This document shows, one piece after another, positions 44,494 to 54,114 of a stretch of 64,000 nt of DNA (positions are counted from its first letter, which is position 1; every line of letters begins with the position of its first letter). Made by a program: the position numbers and the translations under genes. The notes beneath the pieces are model-generated. The model was not told where the DNA came from. It searched no databases and saw only the letters and a list, made by a program, of their open reading frames with translations. The stretch lies in contig NZ_LDNM01000005.1 in assembly GCF_001028135.1 (NCBI RefSeq), forward strand, positions 45,521 through 109,520. The letters are read 5' to 3'. This DNA comes from Xenorhabdus griffiniae. Lineage in GTDB: Bacteria; Pseudomonadota; Gammaproteobacteria; Enterobacterales; Enterobacteriaceae.

Positions 44494-46620
44494 ATGACAA
44501 CAAATAAGAGAATAAGACATGAAGTCCTAATTTTTCGTGAATCGCTTCAAACAGTCGTTAGCCTTTTAGCAGCAAAGAAAATCAAAGTAGTAGATTTTGG
44601 CTCACAAGCGTATTGCGCATATAACAAAAAGACCGGCGAACTTGAATACATCAATATCCCGTCAATTCCAGACACAGCCTCTGATACATTGCTTAATGTC
44701 ATACGTGGGTTTATAGACCATGAAGTTGCACACGTCTTGTTTACTGACCAGAAAATTTCAGCCTTTTTTTCAGATAAAAAGGCGCACTATGTTTGGAACG
44801 TCATCGAAGACACATACATTGAGCGGAAAATGTCCTCAATGTTTCAGGGAAGTCGTCAAAATTTACTTAAGACGCAGAAACATATAATTGAAAATTATTT
44901 TTTCCCTAAAATAGATGGTTACATTCATAGTTACTCAGAAAATACTCGCACTCTGTTTCTGGAAGTATTTTTGATGCCAATTTCACGAGCACTCTGCGGC
45001 CATACACCATTTATGGACTTTATGGAGCCATATTGGGATATGTTTGAAAGTGAGCTAGCCGTGCTTGATTCAATCAATTATAAAATCCGCATAAACCGTA
45101 TCACTAAATCAGAGGGTTCGGCTAAGTTAGCTGCCGATTTGTTACGCGCATTCCGCCTTGATGAAGAAAAGATAGAAAAAGAAAAATGTGAAAAACCGTC
45201 TAAAACCGAAAAAGGAACAACGCCAAGTAAAGAACTAGAATCAACTGAAAGGGTGAAAGACGAAAAAAGCACCAAAAAAGAACCCGATTTTCCCGACAAA
45301 AAAGACACGTATTCAGATACTGATAAAAAATCAGAAAATAATGAAATACCAAAAAACGATGATAAAACCAAAGAATCGAAGAGTGATCATAATAATGAGC
45401 TAAGGAAGCCAGAACTAGAGGGAAGTGGTGAATCTGAGTCCAAAAAACTTGATCGGGAGTCAATTGGTAATTCAGGTTTAGGCGATGACTCTGATAAATC
45501 AGATAGTGATTTAGGTTCAATCAGTTCAGAGGAATCGGAGAAATTGACGGCAGAAGATATAGCCGAATTAGAATCAGATGATGCCCCGAAGTCTACAAGC
45601 GTAGAAGATGCAGCCAACGAAATGATCTCTGATGAGATTAAATCCGTCCATTCAGATGCTTATTTGCCGTTCACCCGCGTTAATGATTTCATGGGATTGT
45701 TGGAGAATGCATCAGAGTTTATCAGGAATGGAACAAAGCGTGTTGGTGGAGCTGTTTGGGCTGATAGTTCACATAGTTATTATGAAGTTAACGAAAAATT
45801 GGGACTGAGTAGTTTCAAAAAATTTATTGGGCCACAGCTCACTAACAAATCGCAAACCCTATCGAAAGATTTAGAACGAGCAATTGCCAGCAAAAACCGA
45901 GTACAAAAGGTCAATGGATTACGTAAAGGCAAAATTAACTCGTCAAGTTTATGGAAGATTGCGCTGCCTACTATCAATGATGACAGAGTATTTTCTAAAA
46001 AATACGACCATAAAGCAGTTAACGCAGCCGTTCAGCTTGTTATTGATCTATCCGGTTCTATGGGCGGAAAACGCATTATGCTCGCAACTGCTGCTGCCTA
46101 CGCTTTATCTGATGCCTTAGATAAAATTAAAGTACCAAACATAATCACTGGCTTTACAACTGTTGGTTTAATGCGTGGCAGTGATATCAGTTGCAACCGT
46201 TATGAGCCTTTGTTTCTACCAATGCTAAAAAACTGGAACGAAAAAGTTAATTCCAGTACCGCAATGGCTAGATTAGGAGCATGTATTAATCACATTCCGT
46301 TATGTAATAATGTGGACGGGGAAAGCATTCTTGCCCTGTCGCGCCACCATGCAGGTAGAACTGAGGATAAGCAAATTATGCTTGTCCTTTCTGATGGCGC
46401 TCCTTGTGCTAAAGGTCATGGTTTTAGCAAGCATTTAGTTGAATCTGCTGATTATTTGATAAATAAGGCCAAAATTGATTTGCTGGCTGTTGGTATACAG
46501 ACAAGTGATCCAGCAAGATTTTACAAGCACCATACTAAGGTTAATTCAGTGGATGATTTGCCGAAAACAGTGATTACAGCAATCCGCAACGCGCTACTAG
46601 GGAATGTTATAGCCCTTTAA
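44494..46620 (+). CDS. CobT-like VWA protein with N-terminal HExxH motif
   Basis: 708 residues. The N-terminal domain contains D-H-E-V-A-H (His76, Glu77, His80) and N-V-I-E-D-T-Y-I-E (Glu105, Glu110), a gluzincin-like metalloprotease layout. An acidic, Ser/Lys/Asp-rich disordered linker spans about 225-385. The C-terminal VWA domain (about 500-700) has the MIDAS D-L-S-G-S-M, a later Thr and L-S-D-G-A-P. Proteins like this are called CobT because of the cobaltochelatase subunit, but no cobalamin genes are present. It probably works with the AAA+ gene that follows. A terminator precedes it; 160 AT-rich bases separate it from the ATPase gene. Confidence 0.8.
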   Translation: MTTNKRIRHEVLIFRESLQTVVSLLAAKKIKVVDFGSQAYCAYNKKTGELEYINIPSIPDTASDTLLNVIRGFIDHEVAHVLFTDQKISAFFSDKKAHYVWNVIEDTYIERKMSSMFQGSRQNLLKTQKHIIENYFFPKIDGYIHSYSENTRTLFLEVFLMPISRALCGHTPFMDFMEPYWDMFESELAVLDSINYKIRINRITKSEGSAKLAADLLRAFRLDEEKIEKEKCEKPSKTEKGTTPSKELESTERVKDEKSTKKEPDFPDKKDTYSDTDKKSENNEIPKNDDKTKESKSDHNNELRKPELEGSGESESKKLDRESIGNSGLGDDSDKSDSDLGSISSEESEKLTAEDIAELESDDAPKSTSVEDAANEMISDEIKSVHSDAYLPFTRVNDFMGLLENASEFIRNGTKRVGGAVWADSSHSYYEVNEKLGLSSFKKFIGPQLTNKSQTLSKDLERAIASKNRVQKVNGLRKGKINSSSLWKIALPTINDDRVFSKKYDHKAVNAAVQLVIDLSGSMGGKRIMLATAAAYALSDALDKIKVPNIITGFTTVGLMRGSDISCNRYEPLFLPMLKNWNEKVNSSTAMARLGACINHIPLCNNVDGESILALSRHHAGRTEDKQIMLVLSDGAPCAKGHGFSKHLVESADYLINKAKIDLLAVGIQTSDPARFYKHHTKVNSVDDLPKTVITAIRNALLGNVIAL

Positions 46621-46691
46621 ATACGTAAAAAATTAATACTGTGCTCCCATAATATATTTATAGGTTTTCTATAAAATTCACATAAATTAGC

Positions 46692-46727
46692 AGGTATTAA
46701 CTTACTTACATAATATTTTTATGTAAG
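46692..46727 (-). promoter_or_regulatory. Dyad copy 6 and 9-bp inverted repeat before cobS-like gene
   Basis: AGGTATTAACTTACT (46692-46706) is the reverse complement of AGTAAGTTAATACCT, another member of the dispersed set. It overlaps a perfect inverted repeat CTTACATAA-TATTT-TTATGTAAG at 46705-46727, 54 bases before the start. Confidence 0.45.
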
Positions 46728-46780
46728 ATATAACTATAAGTTAAAACGATAACAGCAATGCAGATTAAGGTTACAAGAAA

Positions 46781-48067
46781 ATGTCAAAAGAAGCTGACGA
46801 AAAGAAGATTGCAGCTATTCACTGCGCACTTTGCGGGAAACCAGATGTAATGATGAAGCGGCACTTCATTCCTAAAGATGGTGAGTATCTGTGCTCTAAG
46901 CATCCGACCTATGAGGACAATACACCTATGAGTCCAGACGATGCCTTAGCAGAATACAAGCGTCTCTATCCTAACATGCAGACGATCTCACCTAGCGCAT
47001 TGGACGCATGGCGTAAAAAGCAGGAGAAAAAGCTATCAGAAGAAAGCACAAAGGTAACAATGTCCACTACAGCGGATATCTCTGACACAAAAACAACCAC
47101 AATTCACGGTCATGTTGGTATGACAGAATACCGTACTGAACGAGTAGCAGTAAATGAAGTGCTTGGGCTTCCAACTGGACACCTGTGCAATGCACTAGGC
47201 AAGCCAATTGTTACTGAGGTTTTTATTAATCGACCATTCCCAGAATTTGTGCCGGAAGTAAAAGAATCATACGTATTCAATGATATTGAATTAATTAAAG
47301 ATACATTGATGATGTTTACTACCGGAATGCCGGGTTATCTGTGGGGACACTCAGGGACTGGCAAATCGTCCTTGCCAACGCAAATGGCTGCTCGTTTAGG
47401 TCGGCCACTGATCCGCTCCCAGCACACGGCATCCACAGAAGAATCACACATTACAGGACAGATACTTGCCAAAGATGGTCGTACTTATTTTGAACCGGGA
47501 CTTCTGACCTTAGCAATGAAGCATGGCTTTATCTATCTGGCCGACGAATACGATTTTGCTTATCCGCAAATTCTCTCTTTGTATCAGCCGGTACTGGAGG
47601 GAGAACCTTTGATCCTGAAAGAAGCAACACCGGAATGGCGAAAGACGACTCGCCATAAACATTTTGCCTTTGTTGCCACCGGAAACACAAACGGCTCTGG
47701 TGATGAAACTGGACTTTATCAGGGTACAAACCAGCAAAACGCAGCTAACTACTCACGTTTTGCGCTGGTATCAAAAGTGGAATACATGCCGGAAGCACAA
47801 GAAACCGCAATTCTAGTTTCACATGGTATACCTGAACAAATGGCTAAGAATCTGGTCAAGTTTGCTAAACGCTGCCGTGATGCATATGAAGCTCACGAAG
47901 TCTCCCAACCAATTGGCCCTCGTGAATTGCTGAATGCAGGCATTGTCGGTGTAATGCGTAACGACCCCGTACTCGGATTACAAAAATCCTATATCAACAA
48001 ATTGCCTTCTGCCTCTGCTGTAGCAACTGGCGAGTTTGCGCAACGGATATTTGGTAAGGCCGCGTGA
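46781..48067 (+). CDS. CobS/MoxR-like AAA+ ATPase
   Basis: 428 residues. An N-terminal zinc-ribbon-like part (C-A-L-C, L-C-S-K-H) and a linker precede an AAA+ core: Walker A G-H-S-G-T-G-K-S near 193-200, Walker B F-I-Y-L-A-D-E-Y-D near 250 and an A-T-G-N-T-N sensor near 305. The sequence belongs to the CobS/MoxR group that works with VWA partners, here the CobT-like protein. In phages the pair is thought to act as a chaperone or remodelling machine, not as a chelatase. It is coupled to the next small gene by a GTGA overlap. Confidence 0.87.
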   Translation: MSKEADEKKIAAIHCALCGKPDVMMKRHFIPKDGEYLCSKHPTYEDNTPMSPDDALAEYKRLYPNMQTISPSALDAWRKKQEKKLSEESTKVTMSTTADISDTKTTTIHGHVGMTEYRTERVAVNEVLGLPTGHLCNALGKPIVTEVFINRPFPEFVPEVKESYVFNDIELIKDTLMMFTTGMPGYLWGHSGTGKSSLPTQMAARLGRPLIRSQHTASTEESHITGQILAKDGRTYFEPGLLTLAMKHGFIYLADEYDFAYPQILSLYQPVLEGEPLILKEATPEWRKTTRHKHFAFVATGNTNGSGDETGLYQGTNQQNAANYSRFALVSKVEYMPEAQETAILVSHGIPEQMAKNLVKFAKRCRDAYEAHEVSQPIGPRELLNAGIVGVMRNDPVLGLQKSYINKLPSASAVATGEFAQRIFGKAA

Positions 48068-48252
48068 TAGGTTGTTTTGGCTCTATCACTACAGCCTCAG
48101 AAAAGTCGTCGCTTTGTTGTGCTTGTACACATAAAGAGACGTGCCATACAGAGGCGCAGAAACGAATGATCTCTATCTTTGGCAAATTTGAAGGCTTCCC
48201 TATGGACGCAGGGAAGAAAAAAGGTAAAAAGAATGCAGGCTCTCCTTGCTAG
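48064..48252 (+). CDS. Small Cys-rich protein coupled to CobS-like gene
   Basis: 62 residues with a GTG start that overlaps the ATPase stop (GTGA). Residues 18-27 have L-C-C-A-C-T-H-K-E-T-C-H, a possible zinc-binding knot, and the C-terminus is very basic (K-K-K-G-K-K). It overlaps the DnaE start by 20 bases. The conserved placement between ATPase and polymerase suggests a real gene; function unknown. Confidence 0.55.
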   Translation: MIGCFGSITTASEKSSLCCACTHKETCHTEAQKRMISIFGKFEGFPMDAGKKKGKKNAGSPC

Positions 48253-51200
48253 AACCGACTTTTCATTAGGTGAATCCACCATTAAGGCATCGAAAGCAGT
48301 CGAAATTGCAAAGCTAAAAGGCTACAAAGCAATTATTTCCTCTGACACGATGAATATATCCGCTGTTATCCCAATGCAACTGGCAGCTTCTGACGAACTC
48401 TCAGTAGTATTGGGAAGCCGACTATGTATCGTTGATAACCCTCTTCTTGAATCAGAGAACAAAGCACGTAAAGAGGTTGGTGAAGAGCTACTTCCGGTTG
48501 TGCGCGATTTTAGCTATTCATTTATTGCTATGGTTAAAAATGAAGCCGGTTTTTCTGATCTTTGCTCGTTAATCAGCCTCGGATATGAACGCAAACAATT
48601 TTACAAAACACCACGGCTGGATATTGAGCAAGTAATCGATATATACCAAAGAGGCAATATCGTTTTAATGACTTCCGACTTTGACAGCGTATTTCGCCGT
48701 CGTGATTACATAGCGATTATGGAAAAGTTGGCATTTGTAAACCGTGATGATCTGTATGCTGCCATATATCCTATGGCTTCACCTTTCTTTGACCAGATTA
48801 ATATTAAATCTTCTCTTGCTGCCGATACTCTTTCACTGAAAAAGATAGCCTTTTACCCTGCGTATTACGAAATGCCCGAAGATGCAGATCTGAAAGATGT
48901 CGCATATCAAGTATGCAACAACGTCAAATCAGATCAAATACACCGCATGAGAATCCCTTATGTGCGTGACAATGCGATTAACGATCGTGTACATCTACTC
49001 AAGAGTCTTCAAGAGTTCAGTGCGCGAACATCAACACCTGTCACATCGGCAATGGTTTCCACCATGCAAGATGAGCTAATAGAAAAATGCAAATGGCGCT
49101 GGCACAAGATGGATGTTGTTTTACCTAAAATGTCAGACGATGAAACTGCAACATTGAAAACAATGGCGGCGACTGGACTTAAAGCCAAGCTGACAGGGAA
49201 ATCATTTGGCTATACGCCACCATCAACACAATGGCAGGTCTATATTGATCGTTTGAAGTACGAGTTAGAGGTGTTAAGTCGTTTAGGATTTTGCGGTTAC
49301 TTCCTGCTGGTTTCAGATCTTATGCAACACGCACTAAAAACCAAAATACCAGTAGGCGCTGGGCGTGGTTCTGTAGGGGGTTCTCTTGTTGCATGGTGCA
49401 TAGGCATCACTGATGTAGACCCCATCCGTCATGGTCTACTTTTTGAACGTTTCATTAACCCTGAGCGTCTGGATTTACCCGATGCCGATTTGGACTTTTC
49501 TCAAGCCAAACGTCACCTTGCTATTCAGTATCTTTATGATAAATACGGTCAGGACTACGTTGCCGGTATTGTTAACTATTCATATTTAGGAGCTGCATCG
49601 GCAATCCGTGATTCAGCAAGGATTTTCAACGTCCCGACAAGTGATCTTTCCGTTTCAAAAGAAGTGGGTTGGGCTGCTAAAGAAGGTGATAACCTCCCAC
49701 TCGAAGAACTCCGTGTCGAGTTGGCATCACTAGACAGATACGCAAATAAATATCCACAAGCCTTTTCCGCAGCCTGTAAGTTAAAAAGCATGATGCGAAG
49801 CTATGGTCGTCACGCTGCCGGGATGATTGTTTCCAGTGTACCAATCCGTGAGCGGGCTGTGATAGAACTTCGTGGGGATGAGCGAGTCATCAACTGGGAT
49901 AAGCGCCATTGTGAAGACATGGGATTAATCAAATTAGACGTGTTAGGGCTGGCTACGCTCGATTTACTGCAATTGGCAGTTGATTATATAGATGAGCGTT
50001 ATGGCTCCGGTACAGTGAAGTTAAATGAGGTGTCACTTGATGATCCTAAAGTCATGGCAAACTTTGCTGATGGACGTACTAAAGGTGTTTTCCAGCTTGA
50101 ATCTGCCCCAATGCGTAAGTTACTTAAAGATTTAGGCGGTGGTCTTGATCCCATTTCATTTGAAACGGTTGTTGCTACAACAGCGTTATTCCGACCCGGC
50201 CCGATTCAATCAGGCATGTTAGATACGTTTGTTGGAGTCTCTAAAGGCTTCCATGAACCAAGTTCACTTCACCCGAAACTTGATGAGCTAACCAAAGAAA
50301 CAAACAGCGTTATTCTCTACCAAGAACAAACCATGAAAACAGTGCAAATACTCGGTGGTTTTACACTTGCCGAGGCTGATGGTGTCCGTAAAGCTATCGG
50401 CAAGAAAGATACTGCAAAAATGGCTTCGATGGGTACTCTATTCAAAGCACAAGCTGGAGCTGGTTGGGTTGATGTGTTATTTGAGGATGGAGTAATCAAA
50501 ACGGTACATCGCGCAGAACATTTTAAATGCGGAGATACTAATTTAACGGTGGAAGATGCTCTGAGAACCGGTATTGAACTTCTTGTTGAAGACAAGTTAG
50601 TTAACTCTATTATTTCGGGATCAGAGCAACCGGGTTTATCCGAAGAAAAAGCAAATGAAGTTTGGGAAGCACTAGAAAAGAACGGATCGTACCAATTCAA
50701 TAAATCTCATGCCGTGGCCTATACCCTGATTAGCTACCAATCTATGTGGCTGAAAACTTATTATCCGGCTGAGTTTTTTGCTGCTGCATTGACAATACTA
50801 GGGGAAGATAAGCATCAAGATCTCGTCAATGATGCATTGGATTACGGCATTGTCATTATGCCACCTGATATCAATATCTCCAGTCAACGAATGGAAATTA
50901 GAGACATTGACGGTCACCCTTCTTTATTTTCTCCATTTAGCTCGATTAAAGGCTGTTCATCGGCAGGTAGCATTGCGATTGTCAATGCCAGAGATAAGGT
51001 CGGTGGCAAATTTGAAAGCAAGGCTCAGTTTGTGGAAGCGGTCAACAAGCGTTCCTGTAACGCTCGTGTCATTGAGGCTTTGGATTCAGTCGGGGCTTTT
51101 GCGACGATAGAACCCGATCAACCATCAGCAACAGATGTGTCACGCCGGAAAAGTCAGGCTGAAATGATGGGTAATCTCATTGTCGAAGCTGTAAAAACTT

Positions 51201-51769
51201 CCCGTGAATTTGTGATGAATGAAAAGGTTAATGCCAATATCAATCTATTGATGAATCGCATAGCCAGTGAAACAGGACTAAAAGACGGTATTGTCCGTCC
51301 ACGTACCGGTCGCAAGCCCCAATTCATGATCATCCTTGATGGTGCAAGCAAAAGTGATACAACAAACGGCTATTTTATGGAGTCCGGCTATAACGAATTT
51401 AAGTCTATTTTGACAAATACAGGCTTCCTAATGGGAGATATTTACATCACTGGTGTACTTAAAAAACCTAAAGATGAAGGAATGAAAACATATTCCAAAG
51501 AGGATATTTCTACATTTACCGAGTACATGAAAGCCGAGCTGGAAATAGCAAAACCTACCTATGTCTTAACCTGTGGCAGTTTGGCGGCTTCGCTATTCAA
51601 CAACAAATCAAAACCATCAAATCTTATTGGCAGGAAAGAATACTTTTCAGGAATGGATGCTACCGTGTTTTATGCATTCAATCCTAATATTCTCTACTTC
51701 CGACCAGAAGAAGACGAAAAGCTGATAAAAATCATTTCAGAAATGGCAAACGCGATCAACGAAAGTTAA
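48233..51769 (+). CDS. DnaE-type DNA polymerase III alpha with UDG-like C-terminus
   Basis: 1178 residues from ATG 48233 (AAGG 7 bases upstream; the frame extends to 48179 but without a better site). An N-terminal PHP domain is degenerate (R-T-D-F-S-L where the usual His is Arg). The polymerase core has G-A-G-R-G-S-V-G-G-S and the catalytic P-D-A-D-L-D-F. A 50-residue beta-rich insertion (about 745-795) precedes G-S-Y-Q-F-N-K-S-H-A-V-A-Y. After about residue 1000 the sequence turns into a UDG-like fold (G-D-I-Y-I-T-G-V-L-K-K-P, Y-V-L-T-C-G-S-L-A-A). It is the replicative polymerase of the element. Confidence 0.92.
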   Translation: MQALLARTDFSLGESTIKASKAVEIAKLKGYKAIISSDTMNISAVIPMQLAASDELSVVLGSRLCIVDNPLLESENKARKEVGEELLPVVRDFSYSFIAMVKNEAGFSDLCSLISLGYERKQFYKTPRLDIEQVIDIYQRGNIVLMTSDFDSVFRRRDYIAIMEKLAFVNRDDLYAAIYPMASPFFDQINIKSSLAADTLSLKKIAFYPAYYEMPEDADLKDVAYQVCNNVKSDQIHRMRIPYVRDNAINDRVHLLKSLQEFSARTSTPVTSAMVSTMQDELIEKCKWRWHKMDVVLPKMSDDETATLKTMAATGLKAKLTGKSFGYTPPSTQWQVYIDRLKYELEVLSRLGFCGYFLLVSDLMQHALKTKIPVGAGRGSVGGSLVAWCIGITDVDPIRHGLLFERFINPERLDLPDADLDFSQAKRHLAIQYLYDKYGQDYVAGIVNYSYLGAASAIRDSARIFNVPTSDLSVSKEVGWAAKEGDNLPLEELRVELASLDRYANKYPQAFSAACKLKSMMRSYGRHAAGMIVSSVPIRERAVIELRGDERVINWDKRHCEDMGLIKLDVLGLATLDLLQLAVDYIDERYGSGTVKLNEVSLDDPKVMANFADGRTKGVFQLESAPMRKLLKDLGGGLDPISFETVVATTALFRPGPIQSGMLDTFVGVSKGFHEPSSLHPKLDELTKETNSVILYQEQTMKTVQILGGFTLAEADGVRKAIGKKDTAKMASMGTLFKAQAGAGWVDVLFEDGVIKTVHRAEHFKCGDTNLTVEDALRTGIELLVEDKLVNSIISGSEQPGLSEEKANEVWEALEKNGSYQFNKSHAVAYTLISYQSMWLKTYYPAEFFAAALTILGEDKHQDLVNDALDYGIVIMPPDINISSQRMEIRDIDGHPSLFSPFSSIKGCSSAGSIAIVNARDKVGGKFESKAQFVEAVNKRSCNARVIEALDSVGAFATIEPDQPSATDVSRRKSQAEMMGNLIVEAVKTSREFVMNEKVNANINLLMNRIASETGLKDGIVRPRTGRKPQFMIILDGASKSDTTNGYFMESGYNEFKSILTNTGFLMGDIYITGVLKKPKDEGMKTYSKEDISTFTEYMKAELEIAKPTYVLTCGSLAASLFNNKSKPSNLIGRKEYFSGMDATVFYAFNPNILYFRPEEDEKLIKIISEMANAINES

Positions 51770-51849
51770 CACTACTGCCGTCCAGTTATGGTTTAACACC
51801 TTCCTAGATGGCTTAGTATTCCAATGCAACTCATTAAAAGCTAAACAAA

Positions 51850-52296
51850 ATGGAAATGAAAAAAACACAGCCAATTATCACAGATCAAATCCGCGAAAAA
51901 GCTAAATCAATGGTACTAACTTCACCTTACGGAAGATTCATCAGTGTTACGACCACGTTAGAAATCGTCATAGAGTTGGCAAAAAAAGAAAAGATGCGTG
52001 TTAATCGCCGCCTTCGTGACGTAACTAAAGGGATGATCGGTAAATATGAGCTGGACGAACTCAACCGACTACTCAAAGAAATCGCATTCAGTAACAATAC
52101 AGAAAAGGCATTTCAGAATCTTGTTAGTTATCGTAATAGATTCCTATCTTCGGCTGAGGAACGTATAGCATTAATGAATGAGTTCATTGGGGGTGACTTG
52201 GACGATTTAATTGAACAAGGTGTTCCACGCGAAGAATTGACCCAAAAGGTTCGGTTATTCAGGCAACAAGAAGCGGAAAGACAAAAGGCAGCGTAA
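51850..52296 (+). CDS. Hypothetical protein, 148 aa
   Basis: Helical and charged protein (V-N-R-R-L-R-D-V-T-K-G-M-I-G-K-Y-E-L-D-E-L) with an acidic middle and a basic Gln/Glu-rich C-terminus (R-L-F-R-Q-Q-E-A-E-R-Q-K). No motif recognised. It lies between the polymerase and the recombination genes on the same strand, with 80 bases before and 126 after, so a DNA-metabolism role is likely but unproven. Confidence 0.6.
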   Translation: MEMKKTQPIITDQIREKAKSMVLTSPYGRFISVTTTLEIVIELAKKEKMRVNRRLRDVTKGMIGKYELDELNRLLKEIAFSNNTEKAFQNLVSYRNRFLSSAEERIALMNEFIGGDLDDLIEQGVPREELTQKVRLFRQQEAERQKAA

Positions 52297-52387
52297 TGGA
52301 AAAAATCGCCCAATAGCTTATCCGGTACTCGAACAAATCTTTGCGTCATATAGGATTATTAACACATAATTTCCACTCCTTTAAATG

Positions 52388-52402
52388 GGTATTTAAATAC
52401 CT
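52388..52402. promoter_or_regulatory. Dispersed dyad, copy 7 (most symmetric)
   Basis: GGTATTTAAATACC at 52388-52401 is a perfect 14-bp palindrome, followed by TATTAATAAG. It lies 21 bases before the start at 52423 and is the best consensus member of the dispersed set. Confidence 0.5.
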
Positions 52403-52422
52403 ATTAATAAGTTATTATTTAT

Positions 52423-52962
52423 ATGAAAGAGCCTAATCAACGTATTAAAGAAACTATCATTGACCAGATAGAGCAAGACCTTAAAACCGATCTAAACGAC
52501 CTAGATGCAGTCTGGACGACACAGCCCCTTTTAATGATGAAATACGCAGCTAAACAGGCTGGCGCCGAGCGTATCTGTTTAGAGGAAAAACAGCGTATCG
52601 AGGGACTTGAAGCTGCTATTTATAACGTTGTCAGGTCAGTACGTAGCATGAACGGCACAAAGAGTTCCGAATCAGCTATAGATGCAATGGTAAGCCAGAT
52701 AGAACGCCATTATTCCGGTGAGGAAACCGAACTAAATCTCAACACGTCTTTTATAGAAGAATTGCCAGAAAAGGTTATTGCGATCGCTCATGCTCTCGCC
52801 TCTGCCCGACACAATTATAACCACAATAAAGAATTAGCAGATCTCTTTAAAGCCGCCATAGAAGCTTTTCGTCATCGTCGAGACATGATTGTCCAAGCTT
52901 CAAAGAAAGCCACGTTAGATTACGAGTACCTGAATGCCGGAATATTTACTGGAAAGAAATGA
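52423..52962 (+). CDS. Hypothetical helical protein, 179 aa
   Basis: Predicted almost all helical, with acidic N-terminus (K-E-T-I-I-D-Q-I-E-Q-D-L) and conserved-looking W-T-T-Q-P-L-L-M-M-K-Y-A. Possibly a recombination-mediator-like or ssDNA-protein loading factor, judging from the neighbouring SSB, exonuclease and RecA genes; no motif supports this. It follows the palindromic dyad copy 7. Confidence 0.55.
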   Translation: MKEPNQRIKETIIDQIEQDLKTDLNDLDAVWTTQPLLMMKYAAKQAGAERICLEEKQRIEGLEAAIYNVVRSVRSMNGTKSSESAIDAMVSQIERHYSGEETELNLNTSFIEELPEKVIAIAHALASARHNYNHNKELADLFKAAIEAFRHRRDMIVQASKKATLDYEYLNAGIFTGKK

Positions 52963-53107
52963 ACCCCCCTTAAAAAACAGCTTTTATGTATGTATTTACT
53001 GATCTATTATTTAATCATAAAAATGAGTAAGAAAGAGCATCAATCAACTTACTAAATTAATTCACAGCCTAAACGCACAAATCAATAAACAAATTAAGGA
53101 AATCGGT

Positions 53108-54058
53108 ATGTCTACATTGTTAGAGCTTATCAAAGGGAAACGTAAAGAACTGGCATCAAAACGCGCAAGCCGTGGCATCGATACCGCAAAATTACAAAGT
53201 GGAGTCCAGTATCTCCGTATTTTCCCTAATGTAGAAAATCCAAACTCAATCTTTTATCAGCCATTCGGTATGCACTTTGTTAAAACCAAAGAGGCTGGTA
53301 AAGATAAAACTGTCGCGTCTGTCTGTAAGACTGCGACATACGGTGAACCATGTGAATTATGCGAAGCTGTTATGGAGGCAAAAGCAATCCATAAAGGCAA
53401 CTCTAGCATGGAAGATTTGATCTCAGAAATCCGATCAAGCCAGCGTTATATCGTCAATGGCGCATTAACGACAACACCAAATATCAATCTGGCCGAAAAA
53501 ACTCAATTGGTTGAACTGCCTCAAACCGTGTTTGAAGACGTTCTTAAATCCATTGAAGAAGATATGTCCGATGAAATTGGTGAACCTCTGGATATCGAAA
53601 AAGGCTATTGCTTTAAAATCGAACGTACCGGTGCTGGTCGTGATACTAAGTACACAGTGTCACCATCACGTAAAGAGGGCAAAACTACCGTTCCAGCTAA
53701 ATTTATTTCTTCCGTACATAATCTCGAAAACTTCGCTAACGGTCTGAATGATGCAAATAAACTGGCTATCGCTGGTAAAGCAATCGGAGCATTGACTGGA
53801 GTTTCAGTTGCTATTAGTTCAACTATGGCTCTACCCGCCACTGGTGCAACAGATACTGCATTACCGGGTTTTTCAAGTTCTGCTACTAGCAATGTGACTA
53901 AAGAAGCTGCTCAGGAAGCTGTAGCCGCTGAATTTAAAGGCGCTTCTAGTGTATCAACCGTTACAGAAACACCGGCTGCTCAAGTTGCTCCTGCATCATC
54001 CGAAGCATTAGGCGGTGATGAGCTGGCTGACATGATGGCACAGTTAGAAGGTCTGTAA
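53108..54058 (+). CDS. gp32-like single-strand DNA-binding protein
   Basis: 316 residues. The N-terminus is basic, the middle domain has the zinc-finger-like C-K-T-A-T-Y-G-E-P-C-E-L-C layout and an OB-type core, and the C-terminus is an Ala/Ser/Thr linker ending in an acidic amphipathic tail (G-G-D-E-L-A-D-M-M-A-Q-L-E-G-L). These are features of T4 gp32-type ssDNA-binding proteins, whose tail recruits replication and recombination partners. It ends at a strong hairpin. Confidence 0.82.
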   Translation: MSTLLELIKGKRKELASKRASRGIDTAKLQSGVQYLRIFPNVENPNSIFYQPFGMHFVKTKEAGKDKTVASVCKTATYGEPCELCEAVMEAKAIHKGNSSMEDLISEIRSSQRYIVNGALTTTPNINLAEKTQLVELPQTVFEDVLKSIEEDMSDEIGEPLDIEKGYCFKIERTGAGRDTKYTVSPSRKEGKTTVPAKFISSVHNLENFANGLNDANKLAIAGKAIGALTGVSVAISSTMALPATGATDTALPGFSSSATSNVTKEAAQEAVAAEFKGASSVSTVTETPAAQVAPASSEALGGDELADMMAQLEGL

Positions 54059-54077
54059 TTGTAACTTTGGTTGTGAA

Positions 54078-54101
54078 CAAGGGCGCATTCGTGCGCCCTT
54101 G
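54078..54101 (+). other. 10-bp UUCG hairpin after ssb-like gene
   Basis: CAAGGGCGCA/TGCGCCCTTG with a TTCG loop. It has no T-run, so it may protect the abundant ssb mRNA 3' end or lower readthrough into the exonuclease gene. Confidence 0.65.
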
Positions 54102-54114
54102 CCATTAGGGGAAA

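Noticed and set aside
44494..48067. Cobalamin biosynthesis by CobS/CobT
   Set aside because: No cobN or other cobalamin gene is in the window and the CobT-like protein has a different N-terminal domain.
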